In this document: positions 1 through 8,485 of the stretch, in pieces
Position numbering within the stretch: position 1 is the first letter of the stretch
Layout of the letters: each line of letters starts with the position of its first letter
Program-made: the position numbers and the translations under genes
Notes under the pieces: model-generated
What the model saw: only the letters and a program-made list of their open reading frames with translations
The model's database searches: none
What the model was told of the DNA's origin: nothing
Assembly (NCBI GenBank): GCA_963521185.1
Contig: CAUQTV010000014.1
Span: forward strand, 1 to 64,000
Length of the DNA stretch: 64,000 bases
DNA from: Enterobacter_D sp963521185
Lineage (GTDB): Bacteria; Pseudomonadota; Gammaproteobacteria; Enterobacterales; Enterobacteriaceae
Reading direction: 5' to 3'

Positions 1-15
1 GTTGTTCCGTGTCAG

Positions 16-75
16 TGGAGGCGCATTATAGGGAGTTATTCCGGGGTGACAAGCATAAAATACAAAAAACTTTTC
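16..75 (-). promoter_or_regulatory. rRNA operon P1 promoter (rrnA position)
   Basis: On the minus strand a TTGTCA -35 box (47-52) and a TATAAT -10 box (25-30) are separated by 16 bp, followed by the GCGCCTCC discriminator and a start A near 16. The run after it (CACTGACACGGAACAAC) is the signature of enterobacterial rrn P1 promoters. An A/T-rich tract at 53-74 fits an UP element. In E. coli rrnA lies directly downstream of hemG, as here. The rRNA genes are outside the window. Confidence 0.93.
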
Positions 76-95
76 AACCGCTCAGAATTAGCGCA

Positions 96-647
96 TTACG
101 CGTGTTTAGTCACCTTTCTGACGGTTAATTGCGCGATTTCACGGGCAAAACTGGCAACCTGATCCCAATCCGTATACACCACTTCCTTACTTGTATCCGT
201 TTCGCCCTGCGTCATTTTCATAATCAGGCGGATCATCAGGCGGTCAAACCAGCGATAGCGAGGGTAACGCAGTGCCCCGGCGAAAACCGCACAGTGATCG
301 GGCTGCCACGGCGAAGCGATCAAAAACTTGCGGGTATAGCTGTTTGTCTGCGGAGAACTCTTCTCCGGCTTGCGTGCCACAAGGTTGACGGAGTAAAACG
401 CGCTCGGCAGCGTATTCAACGCCTGCAAATGCTTTTTCACGAAGCGATCAAGCGCGGGGTGAAAATGCCCGTAACGAATCGACGCGCCAATCACCACGCG
501 ATCGTAGCTCGCCCACGCAATCTCTTCCGCCCTGTTGAGGTTTACGACATCCGCGTAGACACCCAGTTCGTTAAGTTCAGAAGCCAGAAAAGAGGCAATC
601 TCACGCGTCTGCCCATCCCGGGTGGAAAATAGAATCAAGGTTTTCAC
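96..647 (-). CDS. hemG: menaquinone-dependent protoporphyrinogen IX dehydrogenase HemG
   Basis: 183 residues, the usual HemG length. It is a flavodoxin-fold enzyme that oxidises protoporphyrinogen IX to protoporphyrin IX and passes electrons to quinones at the cytoplasmic face of the inner membrane. The FMN phosphate loop STRDGQT is at residues 8-14, after the first beta strand, and the SIRYGHFHPAL region typical of HemG follows at about 56-66. It sits 11 bp downstream of trkH on the same strand and just upstream of an rrn P1 promoter, as in E. coli. It complements hemCDXY elsewhere in the window. Identification is secure. Confidence 0.97.
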   Translation of the reverse strand: MKTLILFSTRDGQTREIASFLASELNELGVYADVVNLNRAEEIAWASYDRVVIGASIRYGHFHPALDRFVKKHLQALNTLPSAFYSVNLVARKPEKSSPQTNSYTRKFLIASPWQPDHCAVFAGALRYPRYRWFDRLMIRLIMKMTQGETDTSKEVVYTDWDQVASFAREIAQLTVRKVTKHA

Positions 648-658
648 TGACTGCTTCC

Positions 659-2110
659 TTATTCGCGCCAGAAGGTTGGCGTAAAGAGCACCAACAGCGT
701 AAAGACTTCAAGACGACCAAACAGCATGTTGGCGATCAGAATCCATTTCGCGATGGGATTCATACTGGCAAAGTTATCCGCCACCACGCCAAGGCCCGGC
801 CCAAGGTTATTGAGCGTGGCCACCACGGAGGCAAAGGCGGAGAAATCGTCAACGCCCGTGGCGATGATGGCCAGCATGCTGACAATAAACACCAGCGCAT
901 AGGCCGAGAAGAATCCCCATACCGCTTCAAGAATACGTTCCGGCAGCGCACGGTTACCGAGCTTGATGCTGTAAACCGCATTTGGATGCACCAGGCGCTT
1001 CAGTTCACGGTTGCCCTGCTTGAACAGTAAGAGGATACGAATGACTTTCAACCCGCCGCCGGTCGATCCCGCGCAGCCGCCGATAAACGCAGAGCACAAG
1101 AGCAGTACCGGCAGGAACAGCGGCCAGCGCGCAATGCTGTCGGTGGTAAAGCCTGCGGTGGTCGCCATTGACACCACCTGGAAGAAAGCCTGGTTTAACG
1201 TGGTCACCGCCGAGTTATAGACATCGTGGAACCACAGAACCAGCGTACAGATGAACACCAGCGTCAGCTGCACGCCGATAAACATGCGGAATTCAGGATC
1301 GCGCCAGTACACTTTCAGATTACGTCCGCTCAATAAAGAGAAGTGCAAACCGTAGTTACAGCCGGAGATCAGCAGGAAGATGGCAATAATGGTGTTAATG
1401 GTTGGGCTGTCGAAGTAGCCGACGCTGGCGTCATGCGTGGAAAAGCCGCCAATGGCGATGGTGGAGAAGCTGTGTCCGATGGCATCGAACGCGGGCATAC
1501 CGGCAAACCACAGCGCCAGCGCGCAAGCGACGGTGAGCAGCACATAGATAAGCCACAGGGTTTTTGCCGTCTCGGCGATGCGCGGACGCATTTTGTTGTC
1601 TTTCAGCGGCCCCGGCATTTCCGCGCGGTACAGCTGCATGCCCCCAACGCCCAGGATGGGCAGAATAGCCACCGCCAGCACGATGATCCCCATACCGCCG
1701 AACCATTGCAGCATCTGCCGGTAAAAGAGGATCGCATGCGGGAGCGTATCCAGCCCCACCAGCGTGGTCGCACCGGTGGTGGTTAATCCGGAAAACGACT
1801 CAAAAAACGCATCGGTGACCGTCAGGTTGGGGCGTTCAGAAAAGATAAACGGCAATGCCCCCACGCTCCCCAGTACGGTCCAGAACAGTACGACGATCAA
1901 AAAACCTTCACGGGATTTCAGCTCGCCCTTTTCACGGCGGTTTGGCCACCACAGCAGCGAACCAATCGCCAGTGCGACAAAAAAGGTTTGGGTAAACGCA
2001 CGCCCCGCCCCGTCACGGTAAAGAAGAGCAACGAGTCCGGGGAGGATCATCGTCCCGGAAAAGAGTATGACCAGCAGACCAACGATTCGGGTAATGGCAC
2101 GAAAATGCAT
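659..2110 (-). CDS. trkH: Trk system potassium uptake protein TrkH
   Basis: 483 residues, identical in length to E. coli TrkH. It is the membrane pore of the Trk low-affinity K+ uptake system and works with the peripheral nucleotide-binding protein TrkA (not in this window). The protein is hydrophobic throughout. The four selectivity-filter loops are visible: TTTGATT at about 110-116, then AIGGFST, TTAGFTT and CAGSTGGG, each carrying the conserved filter glycine. It is followed by hemG after 11 bp, which suggests co-transcription, and preceded by yigZ 41 bp upstream on the same strand. Confidence 0.97.
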   Translation of the reverse strand: MHFRAITRIVGLLVILFSGTMILPGLVALLYRDGAGRAFTQTFFVALAIGSLLWWPNRREKGELKSREGFLIVVLFWTVLGSVGALPFIFSERPNLTVTDAFFESFSGLTTTGATTLVGLDTLPHAILFYRQMLQWFGGMGIIVLAVAILPILGVGGMQLYRAEMPGPLKDNKMRPRIAETAKTLWLIYVLLTVACALALWFAGMPAFDAIGHSFSTIAIGGFSTHDASVGYFDSPTINTIIAIFLLISGCNYGLHFSLLSGRNLKVYWRDPEFRMFIGVQLTLVFICTLVLWFHDVYNSAVTTLNQAFFQVVSMATTAGFTTDSIARWPLFLPVLLLCSAFIGGCAGSTGGGLKVIRILLLFKQGNRELKRLVHPNAVYSIKLGNRALPERILEAVWGFFSAYALVFIVSMLAIIATGVDDFSAFASVVATLNNLGPGLGVVADNFASMNPIAKWILIANMLFGRLEVFTLLVLFTPTFWRE

Positions 2111-2151
2111 CTCTGCCGCGTCCTTAGGTATCCAGATAAATGAGGTGGGGA

Positions 2152-2766
2152 TTATTCTTCAATCGCCGACAATTGCAATGAACCACGGCTAAAATCCGCC
2201 AGCTTTGCTGAAAATTCAGCCTGTCGGCTTTGCGCAAGCGCCACGCGCAGGTGCACAGTGGCCTGATACTCGCTGTCGACAATTTTCCCTTCAAATTGCT
2301 CAAGCAACGCTTCAATGCCCGCAAGCTGTGCGTATTCACACCACAAAGTATATGCGGTTAGCGGCATTTTGCGGGAGGTGGTGAGCGTATTCAACGCGCT
2401 CTTCACGCCGCCGCCATACGCCTTCACCAGACCGCCAGTGCCTAATAAAATGCCGCCGTAGTAGCGAACCACCACGGCGGTGATTTCGCCGACGCCGCTG
2501 CCCATCAACTGGGCGAGCATCGGCTTGCCCGCCGTACCCGCCGGTTCACCGTCGTCCGAAGATCCCAATTGCTGAGAATCATCAGGCGCACCGGCAACCC
2601 ACGCCACGCAGTGATGCCGGGCGTCAGGATGCTCAGCGCGAACCGACTCGACAAACGCCTTCGCCGCCTCTACGCCGTCGGTATGCGCCAACAGCGTAAT
2701 GAAGCGGCTCTTTTTGATCTCTTCAACACAGGTGACCGGGTGTGCCGGTATCGGCCAGCTCTCCAT
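2152..2766 (-). CDS. yigZ: IMPACT-family protein YigZ
   Basis: 204 residues from ATG at 2766; a GTG codon precedes it but overlaps the pepQ stop. The UPF0029/IMPACT N-terminal domain is clear: RHHCVAWVAG, DDGEPAGTAGKP and VVRYYGGILLGTGGL. The C-terminal part is the small domain found in bacterial YigZ. The family is linked to translation control in eukaryotes; the E. coli protein has no settled biochemical role. The pepQ stop and the yigZ start share one base (TGATG), so the two are translationally coupled, with trkH next downstream. Confidence 0.93.
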   Translation of the reverse strand: MESWPIPAHPVTCVEEIKKSRFITLLAHTDGVEAAKAFVESVRAEHPDARHHCVAWVAGAPDDSQQLGSSDDGEPAGTAGKPMLAQLMGSGVGEITAVVVRYYGGILLGTGGLVKAYGGGVKSALNTLTTSRKMPLTAYTLWCEYAQLAGIEALLEQFEGKIVDSEYQATVHLRVALAQSRQAEFSAKLADFSRGSLQLSAIEE

Positions 2767-4097
2767 CACGCCAGTTTCAGATCTCGCGTCATATTCTCAA
2801 CGCCGTTTTCGTGGATCACCACATTGTCTTCAATGCGAATGCCACCAAACGGTTTCAGCGCGTCAATTTTCTGCCAGTTGAAGTGCTTGCTGAACTGGCC
2901 TTCACGCCACGGCGCTAACAGCGACTCAATAAAGTAAATGCCCGGCTCGATGGTCAGCACCATGCGTGGCTGCATCACTCGCGTACAGCGCAGGTAAGGG
3001 TATTTCGCCGGTGCCGCAAGGTGTGTGCCGGTATCATCCTGCATAAAGCCCGCCACGTCATGAACCTGCAAGCCCAGCGGGTGACCAATTCCGTGCGGCA
3101 TAAACGGCCCGGTGAGATCGTTTTCAACCATCGCCTCTTCGCTCATATCCGTCACAATCTGATGGCGGCGCAGCAGTTTGGCGATACGCTGATGAAACTG
3201 GATGTGGTACTCAAGGTAGTTCACGCCCGCCTTCATGGTGCCAATCAGCGCCAGTTGCTCGTCGTTCACATCTTTGATCAACTGGGCAAAATCATTATCG
3301 CCGTTTGCCGCCCAGGTCCGCGTCAAATCTGCCGCATAGCCGTTGTACTCAGCGCCCGCATCCAGCAGGAAGCTGCGCATTTCAGACGGCGCGCGGTGAT
3401 CGAGTTTGGTGTAATGCAGTACCGACGCATGCTCGTTAAGCGCCACAATATTGCTGTACGGCACATCGAGATCGCGATGCCCGGTAGCGGTCAGGTAGCC
3501 CAGATTAATATCGAACTCGCTCATCCCCGACTGGAACGCTTCGTGCGCGGCCTGATGCCCCATCACCGCCGTTTTTTGCGCTTCACGCATGCAGGCGAGT
3601 TCATAGTCGGTTTTATAGGCGCGGTAATAGTGCAGATAATCAATCACGCCTTTCGGATTGAGATTTTCCGCTTTAATGTCAAGGCCGAGCGCCCGCTCAG
3701 CGACGGGTCCGATATAGGCGATATTCCCGCGCGCCGCCGGCAGCTGACTGCCAATGCCGTCGGCTTTTGGTAACGCGATAATCTCAATCTCTTCGGTCCA
3801 GAAGGAGGTGGGCAGCGGTTCGACGTTGTGCCAGTAATCCACCGGCAGATAGAACCACAGCTTCGGCTTGTTCACGCCATCCACCAGCAGCCAGCAGTTC
3901 GGTATCTGGGTCACGGGTACCCAGGCTTTAAACTGCGGGTTAACCTTGAACGGGTACGGATGATCGTCGAGAAAGACATTCATCAGCTCGCCAGAGTGGA
4001 TGAGCAAGGCATCCAGCTTAAAGCGAGCCAGCACATCGCGGGTACGTTCCTGTAATGTAACAATATGATTTTTATAAAGCGCGGCCAGTGAGTCCAT
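2766..4097 (-). CDS. pepQ: Xaa-Pro dipeptidase PepQ
   Basis: 443 residues from ATG at 4097, which gives the usual N-terminus MDSLAALYKNH; an upstream in-frame ATG at 4190 would add 31 residues unlike the family. PepQ cleaves dipeptides with C-terminal proline and belongs to the pita-bread (M24) metallopeptidases. The dinuclear metal ligands are in place: the two aspartates of LLDAGAEYNGYAADLTRTW, histidine in PHGIGHPLG, glutamate in TIEPGIYF and glutamate in GGIRIED. It diverges from fadB and is coupled to yigZ. Confidence 0.97.
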   Translation of the reverse strand: MDSLAALYKNHIVTLQERTRDVLARFKLDALLIHSGELMNVFLDDHPYPFKVNPQFKAWVPVTQIPNCWLLVDGVNKPKLWFYLPVDYWHNVEPLPTSFWTEEIEIIALPKADGIGSQLPAARGNIAYIGPVAERALGLDIKAENLNPKGVIDYLHYYRAYKTDYELACMREAQKTAVMGHQAAHEAFQSGMSEFDINLGYLTATGHRDLDVPYSNIVALNEHASVLHYTKLDHRAPSEMRSFLLDAGAEYNGYAADLTRTWAANGDNDFAQLIKDVNDEQLALIGTMKAGVNYLEYHIQFHQRIAKLLRRHQIVTDMSEEAMVENDLTGPFMPHGIGHPLGLQVHDVAGFMQDDTGTHLAAPAKYPYLRCTRVMQPRMVLTIEPGIYFIESLLAPWREGQFSKHFNWQKIDALKPFGGIRIEDNVVIHENGVENMTRDLKLA

Positions 4098-4242
4098 CGT
4101 TTTCCCTTCTGTTTTTGACCTCAATTGTTCGCATCTTAGCACAGGTGAGAAACGGTGCGTGATTTCCGCTAAGCGTGATCGAACCAGCAACTTTTTAATG
4201 AGTTATTTGCATTTTATTAACATAAAAACCACACTCTCCGTC

Positions 4243-4259
4243 ATCTGGTAAGACCAGTA
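4243..4259. promoter_or_regulatory. FadR operator of fadBA
   Basis: ATCTGGTAAGACCAGTA is a near-perfect FadR palindrome (CTGGT/GACCAG half-sites) 26 bp upstream of the fadB start. FadR represses the E. coli fadBA operon at the same place and is released by long-chain acyl-CoA. A CAGGAG ribosome binding site follows at about 4273-4279. Confidence 0.85.
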
Positions 4260-4284
4260 ACCCTGCTGGATTCAGGAGACTGAC

Positions 4285-6474
4285 ATGCTTTACAAAGGCG
4301 ATAACCTTTATCTCGACTGGCTGGAAGACGGCATTGCCGAACTGGTGTTCTCGGCAGCAGGCTCAGTCAACAAGCTCGATACCGCGACGGTGGCAAGCCT
4401 CGGCCAGGCGCTGGACGTGGTGGAAAAGCAAACGAATTTAAAAGGGCTGCTGCTGCGCTCCGACAAAGCCGCCTTTATTGTCGGTGCCGATATCACCGAA
4501 TTCCTCTCGCTGTTCCAGGTGCCTCAAGAGCAACTAAGCCAGTGGCTACATTTCGCCAACAGCATATTTAACCGTCTGGAAGATTTACCGGTGCCGACCA
4601 TCGCCGCCGTCAACGGCTACGCGCTGGGCGGCGGCTGTGAATGCGTGCTGGCGACCGACTACCGCCTCGCCACGCCAGATCTGCGTATCGGCCTGCCGGA
4701 AGTGAAGCTGGGCATCATGCCGGGCTTCGGCGGGTCAGTTCGTATGCCGCGCCTGCTGGGTGCCGACAGCGCACTGGAAATCATCGCCGCAGGTAAAGAC
4801 GTTGGCGCGGAACAGGCGCTGAAAATCGGCCTGGTGGATGGCATCGTCAAGCCGGAAAAACTGCGTGACGGCGCGATTGCCGTCCTGCGCCAGGCCATAA
4901 ATGGCGAACTAGACTGGAAAGCCAAACGCCAGCCGAAGCTGGAGCCGCTGCACTTAAGCAAAATCGAAGCCACCATGAGTTTCACCATCGCCAAAGGCAT
5001 GGTGATGCAGACGGCAGGTAAGCACTATCCCGCACCGATGACCGCCGTGAAAACCATTGAAGCCGCCGCGCGGCTGGGTCGTGAAGAAGCGCTGAAGCTG
5101 GAAAACCAAAGTTTCGTTCCGCTGGCGCATACCGTTGAGGCCCGCGCGCTGGTGGGGATTTTCTTAAACGATCAGTACGTCAAAGGCAAAGCGAAGGCGC
5201 TAACCAAAGAGACGGAAACACCGAAACAGGCCGCCGTACTCGGCGCGGGTATCATGGGCGGCGGCATCGCTTACCAGTCTGCCTGGAAGGGCGTGCCGGT
5301 GATCATGAAAGATATTAATGAGAAATCCCTGACGCTCGGAATGAACGAAGCCGCCAAGCTGCTCAATAAACAGCTTGAGCGCGGAAAAATCGACGGGCTG
5401 AAGCTGGCGGGGGTGATTTCAACAATCCACCCCGCTCTCGAATACACCGGTTTTGATCGTGTGGAAGTGGTGGTCGAAGCGGTGGTCGAAAATTCAAAGG
5501 TGAAAAAAGCGGTGCTGGCGGAAACCGAAGAGAAGGTTCGCCCGGATACCGTGCTGGCCTCAAACACCTCGACCATCCCGATTAGCGAACTTGCCAGCGT
5601 CCTCAAGCGCCCGGAAAACTTCTGCGGAATGCACTTCTTTAACCCGGTGCACCGCATGCCGCTGGTTGAGATTGTTCGCGGTGAGAAAACCTCGGATGCA
5701 ACCATTGCTAAAATCGTCGCCTGGGCGAGCAAAATGGGCAAAACGCCGATCGTGGTGAACGACTGCCCTGGCTTCTTCGTCAACCGCGTGCTGTTCCCCT
5801 ACTTTGCCGGGTTTAGCCAGCTACTGCGCGACGGCGCGGACTTCCGCAAAATCGACAAAGTGATGGAAAAACAGTTCGGCTGGCCGATGGGTCCGGCGTA
5901 TCTGCTGGATGTGGTCGGCATTGATACCGCCCACCATGCCCAGGCGGTAATGGCCGCAGGCTTCCCGCAGCGTATGCAAAAAGAGTATCGCGACGCCATT
6001 GACGCCCTGTTTGACGACAACCGCTTCGGGCAGAAAAACGGCCTTGGGTTCTGGCGCTATAAAGAAGACAGCAAAGGCAAACCGAAGAAAGAAGACGATC
6101 CGGCGGTCGAGGCGCTGCTGGCAACGGTGAGTCAGGCGAAACGTGATTTCAGCGATGAGGAGATCATTGCCCGCATGATGATCCCGATGGTCAACGAAGT
6201 GGTGCGCTGCCTGGAAGAAGGCATTATTGCCAGCCCCGCTGAAGCCGACATGGCGCTGGTCTATGGCCTGGGATTCCCGCCGTTCCACGGTGGCGCGATC
6301 CGCTGGCTTGATACGCTTGGCAGCGCGAAATATTTCGATATGGCGCAGCAGTTCCAGCATCTTGGCCCGCTCTATGACGTGCCAGACGGTCTGCGCGATA
6401 AAGCACGTCATAACGAGGCGTACTATCCCCCTGTTGAGCCTGCCCGTCCGGTTGGCGAGCTGAAAACGGCTTAA
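4285..6474 (+). CDS. fadB: fatty acid oxidation complex subunit alpha FadB
   Basis: 729 residues, as in E. coli. It is a multifunctional beta-oxidation enzyme. Residues about 1-190 are an enoyl-CoA hydratase/isomerase (crotonase) domain with ALGGGCEC and the GLPEVKLGIMPGFGG stretch that holds catalytic glutamates. About 310-500 is the NAD-binding 3-hydroxyacyl-CoA dehydrogenase domain (AVLGAGIMGGGIA) with the catalytic-histidine motif GMHFFNPVHRMP. The remainder is the helical C-terminal dehydrogenase domain. It forms an alpha2beta2 complex with FadA, encoded 9 bp downstream. A FadR operator precedes it. Confidence 0.98.
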   Translation: MLYKGDNLYLDWLEDGIAELVFSAAGSVNKLDTATVASLGQALDVVEKQTNLKGLLLRSDKAAFIVGADITEFLSLFQVPQEQLSQWLHFANSIFNRLEDLPVPTIAAVNGYALGGGCECVLATDYRLATPDLRIGLPEVKLGIMPGFGGSVRMPRLLGADSALEIIAAGKDVGAEQALKIGLVDGIVKPEKLRDGAIAVLRQAINGELDWKAKRQPKLEPLHLSKIEATMSFTIAKGMVMQTAGKHYPAPMTAVKTIEAAARLGREEALKLENQSFVPLAHTVEARALVGIFLNDQYVKGKAKALTKETETPKQAAVLGAGIMGGGIAYQSAWKGVPVIMKDINEKSLTLGMNEAAKLLNKQLERGKIDGLKLAGVISTIHPALEYTGFDRVEVVVEAVVENSKVKKAVLAETEEKVRPDTVLASNTSTIPISELASVLKRPENFCGMHFFNPVHRMPLVEIVRGEKTSDATIAKIVAWASKMGKTPIVVNDCPGFFVNRVLFPYFAGFSQLLRDGADFRKIDKVMEKQFGWPMGPAYLLDVVGIDTAHHAQAVMAAGFPQRMQKEYRDAIDALFDDNRFGQKNGLGFWRYKEDSKGKPKKEDDPAVEALLATVSQAKRDFSDEEIIARMMIPMVNEVVRCLEEGIIASPAEADMALVYGLGFPPFHGGAIRWLDTLGSAKYFDMAQQFQHLGPLYDVPDGLRDKARHNEAYYPPVEPARPVGELKTA

Positions 6475-6483
6475 GGAGTCAGA

Positions 6484-7647
6484 ATGGAACAGGTAGTCAT
6501 TGTTGACGCGATCCGCACCCCGATGGGCCGTTCAAAAGGCGGCGCGTTTCGCCACGTTCGTGCGGAAGATCTCTCCGCGCATCTGATGCGCAGCCTGCTG
6601 TCGCGCAATGCGGCGCTTGAGGCCACGGCCATCGACGATATTTACTGGGGCTGCGTGCAGCAAACCCTGGAGCAGGGTTTTAACATCGCCCGCAACGCCG
6701 CGCTGCTGGCCGAAATCCCGCACTCGGTTCCGGCGACCACGGTTAACCGACTGTGCGGTTCATCCATGCAGGCGTTGCACGACGCGGCGCGCATGATCAT
6801 GACCGGCGATGCGCAGACCTGCCTGGTGGGTGGCGTTGAGCACATGGGCCACGTGCCAATGAGTCACGGCGTGGATTTCCATCCGGGCTTAAGCCGTAAC
6901 GTCGCAAAAGCGGCGGGCATGATGGGCTTAACGGCGGAGATGCTGGCGCGCATGCACGGTATTAGCCGCGAAATGCAGGATCGGTTTGCCGCCCGTTCCC
7001 ACGCGCGTGCCTGGGCCGCCACACAGTCGGGTGCCTTCAAAAACGAAATCATCCCCACCGTCGGTCACGATGCCGACGGCGTGCTTAAGCAGTTTACCTA
7101 TGATGAAGTGATCCGCCCGGAAACCACCGTTGAAGCGCTCTCCGCGCTGCGACCGGCGTTTGATCCGGTAAGCGGCACCGTCACCGCAGGCACCTCTTCA
7201 GCGCTCTCCGACGGTGCGTCCGCCATGCTGCTGATGAGCGAAAGCCGCGCCCGCGAACTCGGTTTAACGCCTCGCGCTCGCATTCGTTCAATGGCGGTAG
7301 TCGGCTGCGACCCGTCGATTATGGGTTACGGCCCGGTTCCGGCCTCAACGCTGGCGCTGAAAAAAGCCGGGCTGACCGCCAGCGATATTGACCTGTTTGA
7401 AATGAACGAGGCGTTCGCCGCGCAGATCCTGCCGTGCATTAAAGATCTGGGGCTACTGGAGCAGATCGACGAGAAGATCAACCTCAACGGCGGAGCAATC
7501 GCGCTCGGCCACCCGCTGGGCTGTTCCGGCACGCGCATCAGCACCACGCTTCTTAACCTGATGGAGCGCCAGGACGCCCAGTTTGGGCTGGCGACAATGT
7601 GCATCGGGTTAGGTCAGGGGATCGCGACGGTGTTTGAGCGGGTATAA
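6484..7647 (+). CDS. fadA: acetyl-CoA C-acyltransferase FadA (3-ketoacyl-CoA thiolase)
   Basis: 387 residues, the standard length. It carries out the last step of aerobic beta-oxidation, the thiolytic release of acetyl-CoA. Thiolase signatures: nucleophilic cysteine in NRLCGSSMQA (about residue 91), NEAFAAQ, GGAIALGHPLGCSG with the catalytic histidine, and CIGLGQG with the second cysteine near the C-terminus. It begins 9 bp after fadB and is the beta subunit of the FadBA complex. A REP element and a terminator follow. Confidence 0.98.
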   Translation: MEQVVIVDAIRTPMGRSKGGAFRHVRAEDLSAHLMRSLLSRNAALEATAIDDIYWGCVQQTLEQGFNIARNAALLAEIPHSVPATTVNRLCGSSMQALHDAARMIMTGDAQTCLVGGVEHMGHVPMSHGVDFHPGLSRNVAKAAGMMGLTAEMLARMHGISREMQDRFAARSHARAWAATQSGAFKNEIIPTVGHDADGVLKQFTYDEVIRPETTVEALSALRPAFDPVSGTVTAGTSSALSDGASAMLLMSESRARELGLTPRARIRSMAVVGCDPSIMGYGPVPASTLALKKAGLTASDIDLFEMNEAFAAQILPCIKDLGLLEQIDEKINLNGGAIALGHPLGCSGTRISTTLLNLMERQDAQFGLATMCIGLGQGIATVFERV

Positions 7648-7656
7648 GACCATCAT

Positions 7657-7680
7657 GCCAGGGCGCTTCGCTTGCCCGGC
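7657..7680. repeat. REP-like palindrome after fadA
   Basis: GCCAGGGC and GCCCGGC arms flank a GCTTCGCTT loop. The core is shared with the palindrome at 46809-46834 (GGCGCTTCGCTT then CCGGGCCTG), which identifies both as members of one REP family. It lies immediately after the fadA stop. Confidence 0.75.
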
Positions 7681-7754
7681 CTGGAAAGGTGATCTTAAAG
7701 CCATTGCTGCCAGAACAAGGCGGCAATGGCGAAAAGAGTTTAGTTGCCGTTTTT

Positions 7755-7780
7755 CCCGCCTGTCAGGGGCGGGTTTTTTT
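7755..7780 (+). terminator. Rho-independent terminator of fadBA
   Basis: CCCGCC (7755-7760) and GGCGGG (7768-7773) form a stem followed by seven T residues (7774-7780) on the plus strand, between fadA and the convergent fre gene. Confidence 0.85.
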
Positions 7781-7783
7781 ACG

Positions 7784-8485
7784 TCAAATAAACGCGAACG
7801 CGTCGCCGAACAGGCGGTCTTCGCGCGCGCCACGCTCATTGCAGAACAGGTCGCGGGCGATTTTCGCCATTTCGAAGCGGCCAGCGATATAGATATCGTG
7901 CCCGGCAAGCGTACCATGATCCTGCAACACGGCGGTCAGTACGGTGCCGCTGCGACCGCGCCAGTTCTCTTCCGGCTGTTCAACCACGGCTTCAATACGC
8001 AGGTTCGGATGGTTCACCGACAGCGCCTCCAGCTCGGCCAGATCGTAGAGATGTTTCTCTTCACGACCGCCCCAGTAGAGGGTGATCTCCCGGTTCGGGT
8101 TACGCTCAAGCGAGGTCAGCAGAATGGAGCGCACGTAGGAGAAACCGGTGCCGCCAGCAATCAAAATCATTGGACGCTCTTCATCGTCGCGCAGCCAGGC
8201 ATCGCCGTGCGGGATATCAACGACGATTTCGCGCTCTTTGAGAATACGATCCATCACCGCCATCGCGTACAGATTCAGTTCAGACGCACCGATGTGCAGC
8301 TCAATGAAGGTGTTTTCAGCGGGCGTTGAAGCCATCGAAAAGGGGCGTTTGTCACGTTCGTCCATCACCACCATCAAATACTGACCAGCGCGGAAGGAAA
8401 ACGCCGCTTCCGGAACTAAACGGACGCGATATACAGTATCGGTGATGGCATCTACCGAGGTCACTTTACAGCTTAAGGTTGTCAT
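7784..8485 (-). CDS. fre: NAD(P)H-flavin reductase Fre
   Basis: 233 residues, full length. It reduces free flavins with NAD(P)H; reduced FMN is also substrate for UbiX, which makes the prenyl-FMN used by UbiD. It has a ferredoxin-NADP reductase fold: flavin motif RPFSMAS (about 46-52) in the beta barrel and the nucleotide motif GGTGFSYVRSI at about 111-121. It is coupled to ubiD by an ATGA overlap (ubiD stop at 8482, fre start at 8485) and ends against the fadBA terminator. Confidence 0.97.
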   Translation of the reverse strand: MTTLSCKVTSVDAITDTVYRVRLVPEAAFSFRAGQYLMVVMDERDKRPFSMASTPAENTFIELHIGASELNLYAMAVMDRILKEREIVVDIPHGDAWLRDDEERPMILIAGGTGFSYVRSILLTSLERNPNREITLYWGGREEKHLYDLAELEALSVNHPNLRIEAVVEQPEENWRGRSGTVLTAVLQDHGTLAGHDIYIAGRFEMAKIARDLFCNERGAREDRLFGDAFAFI

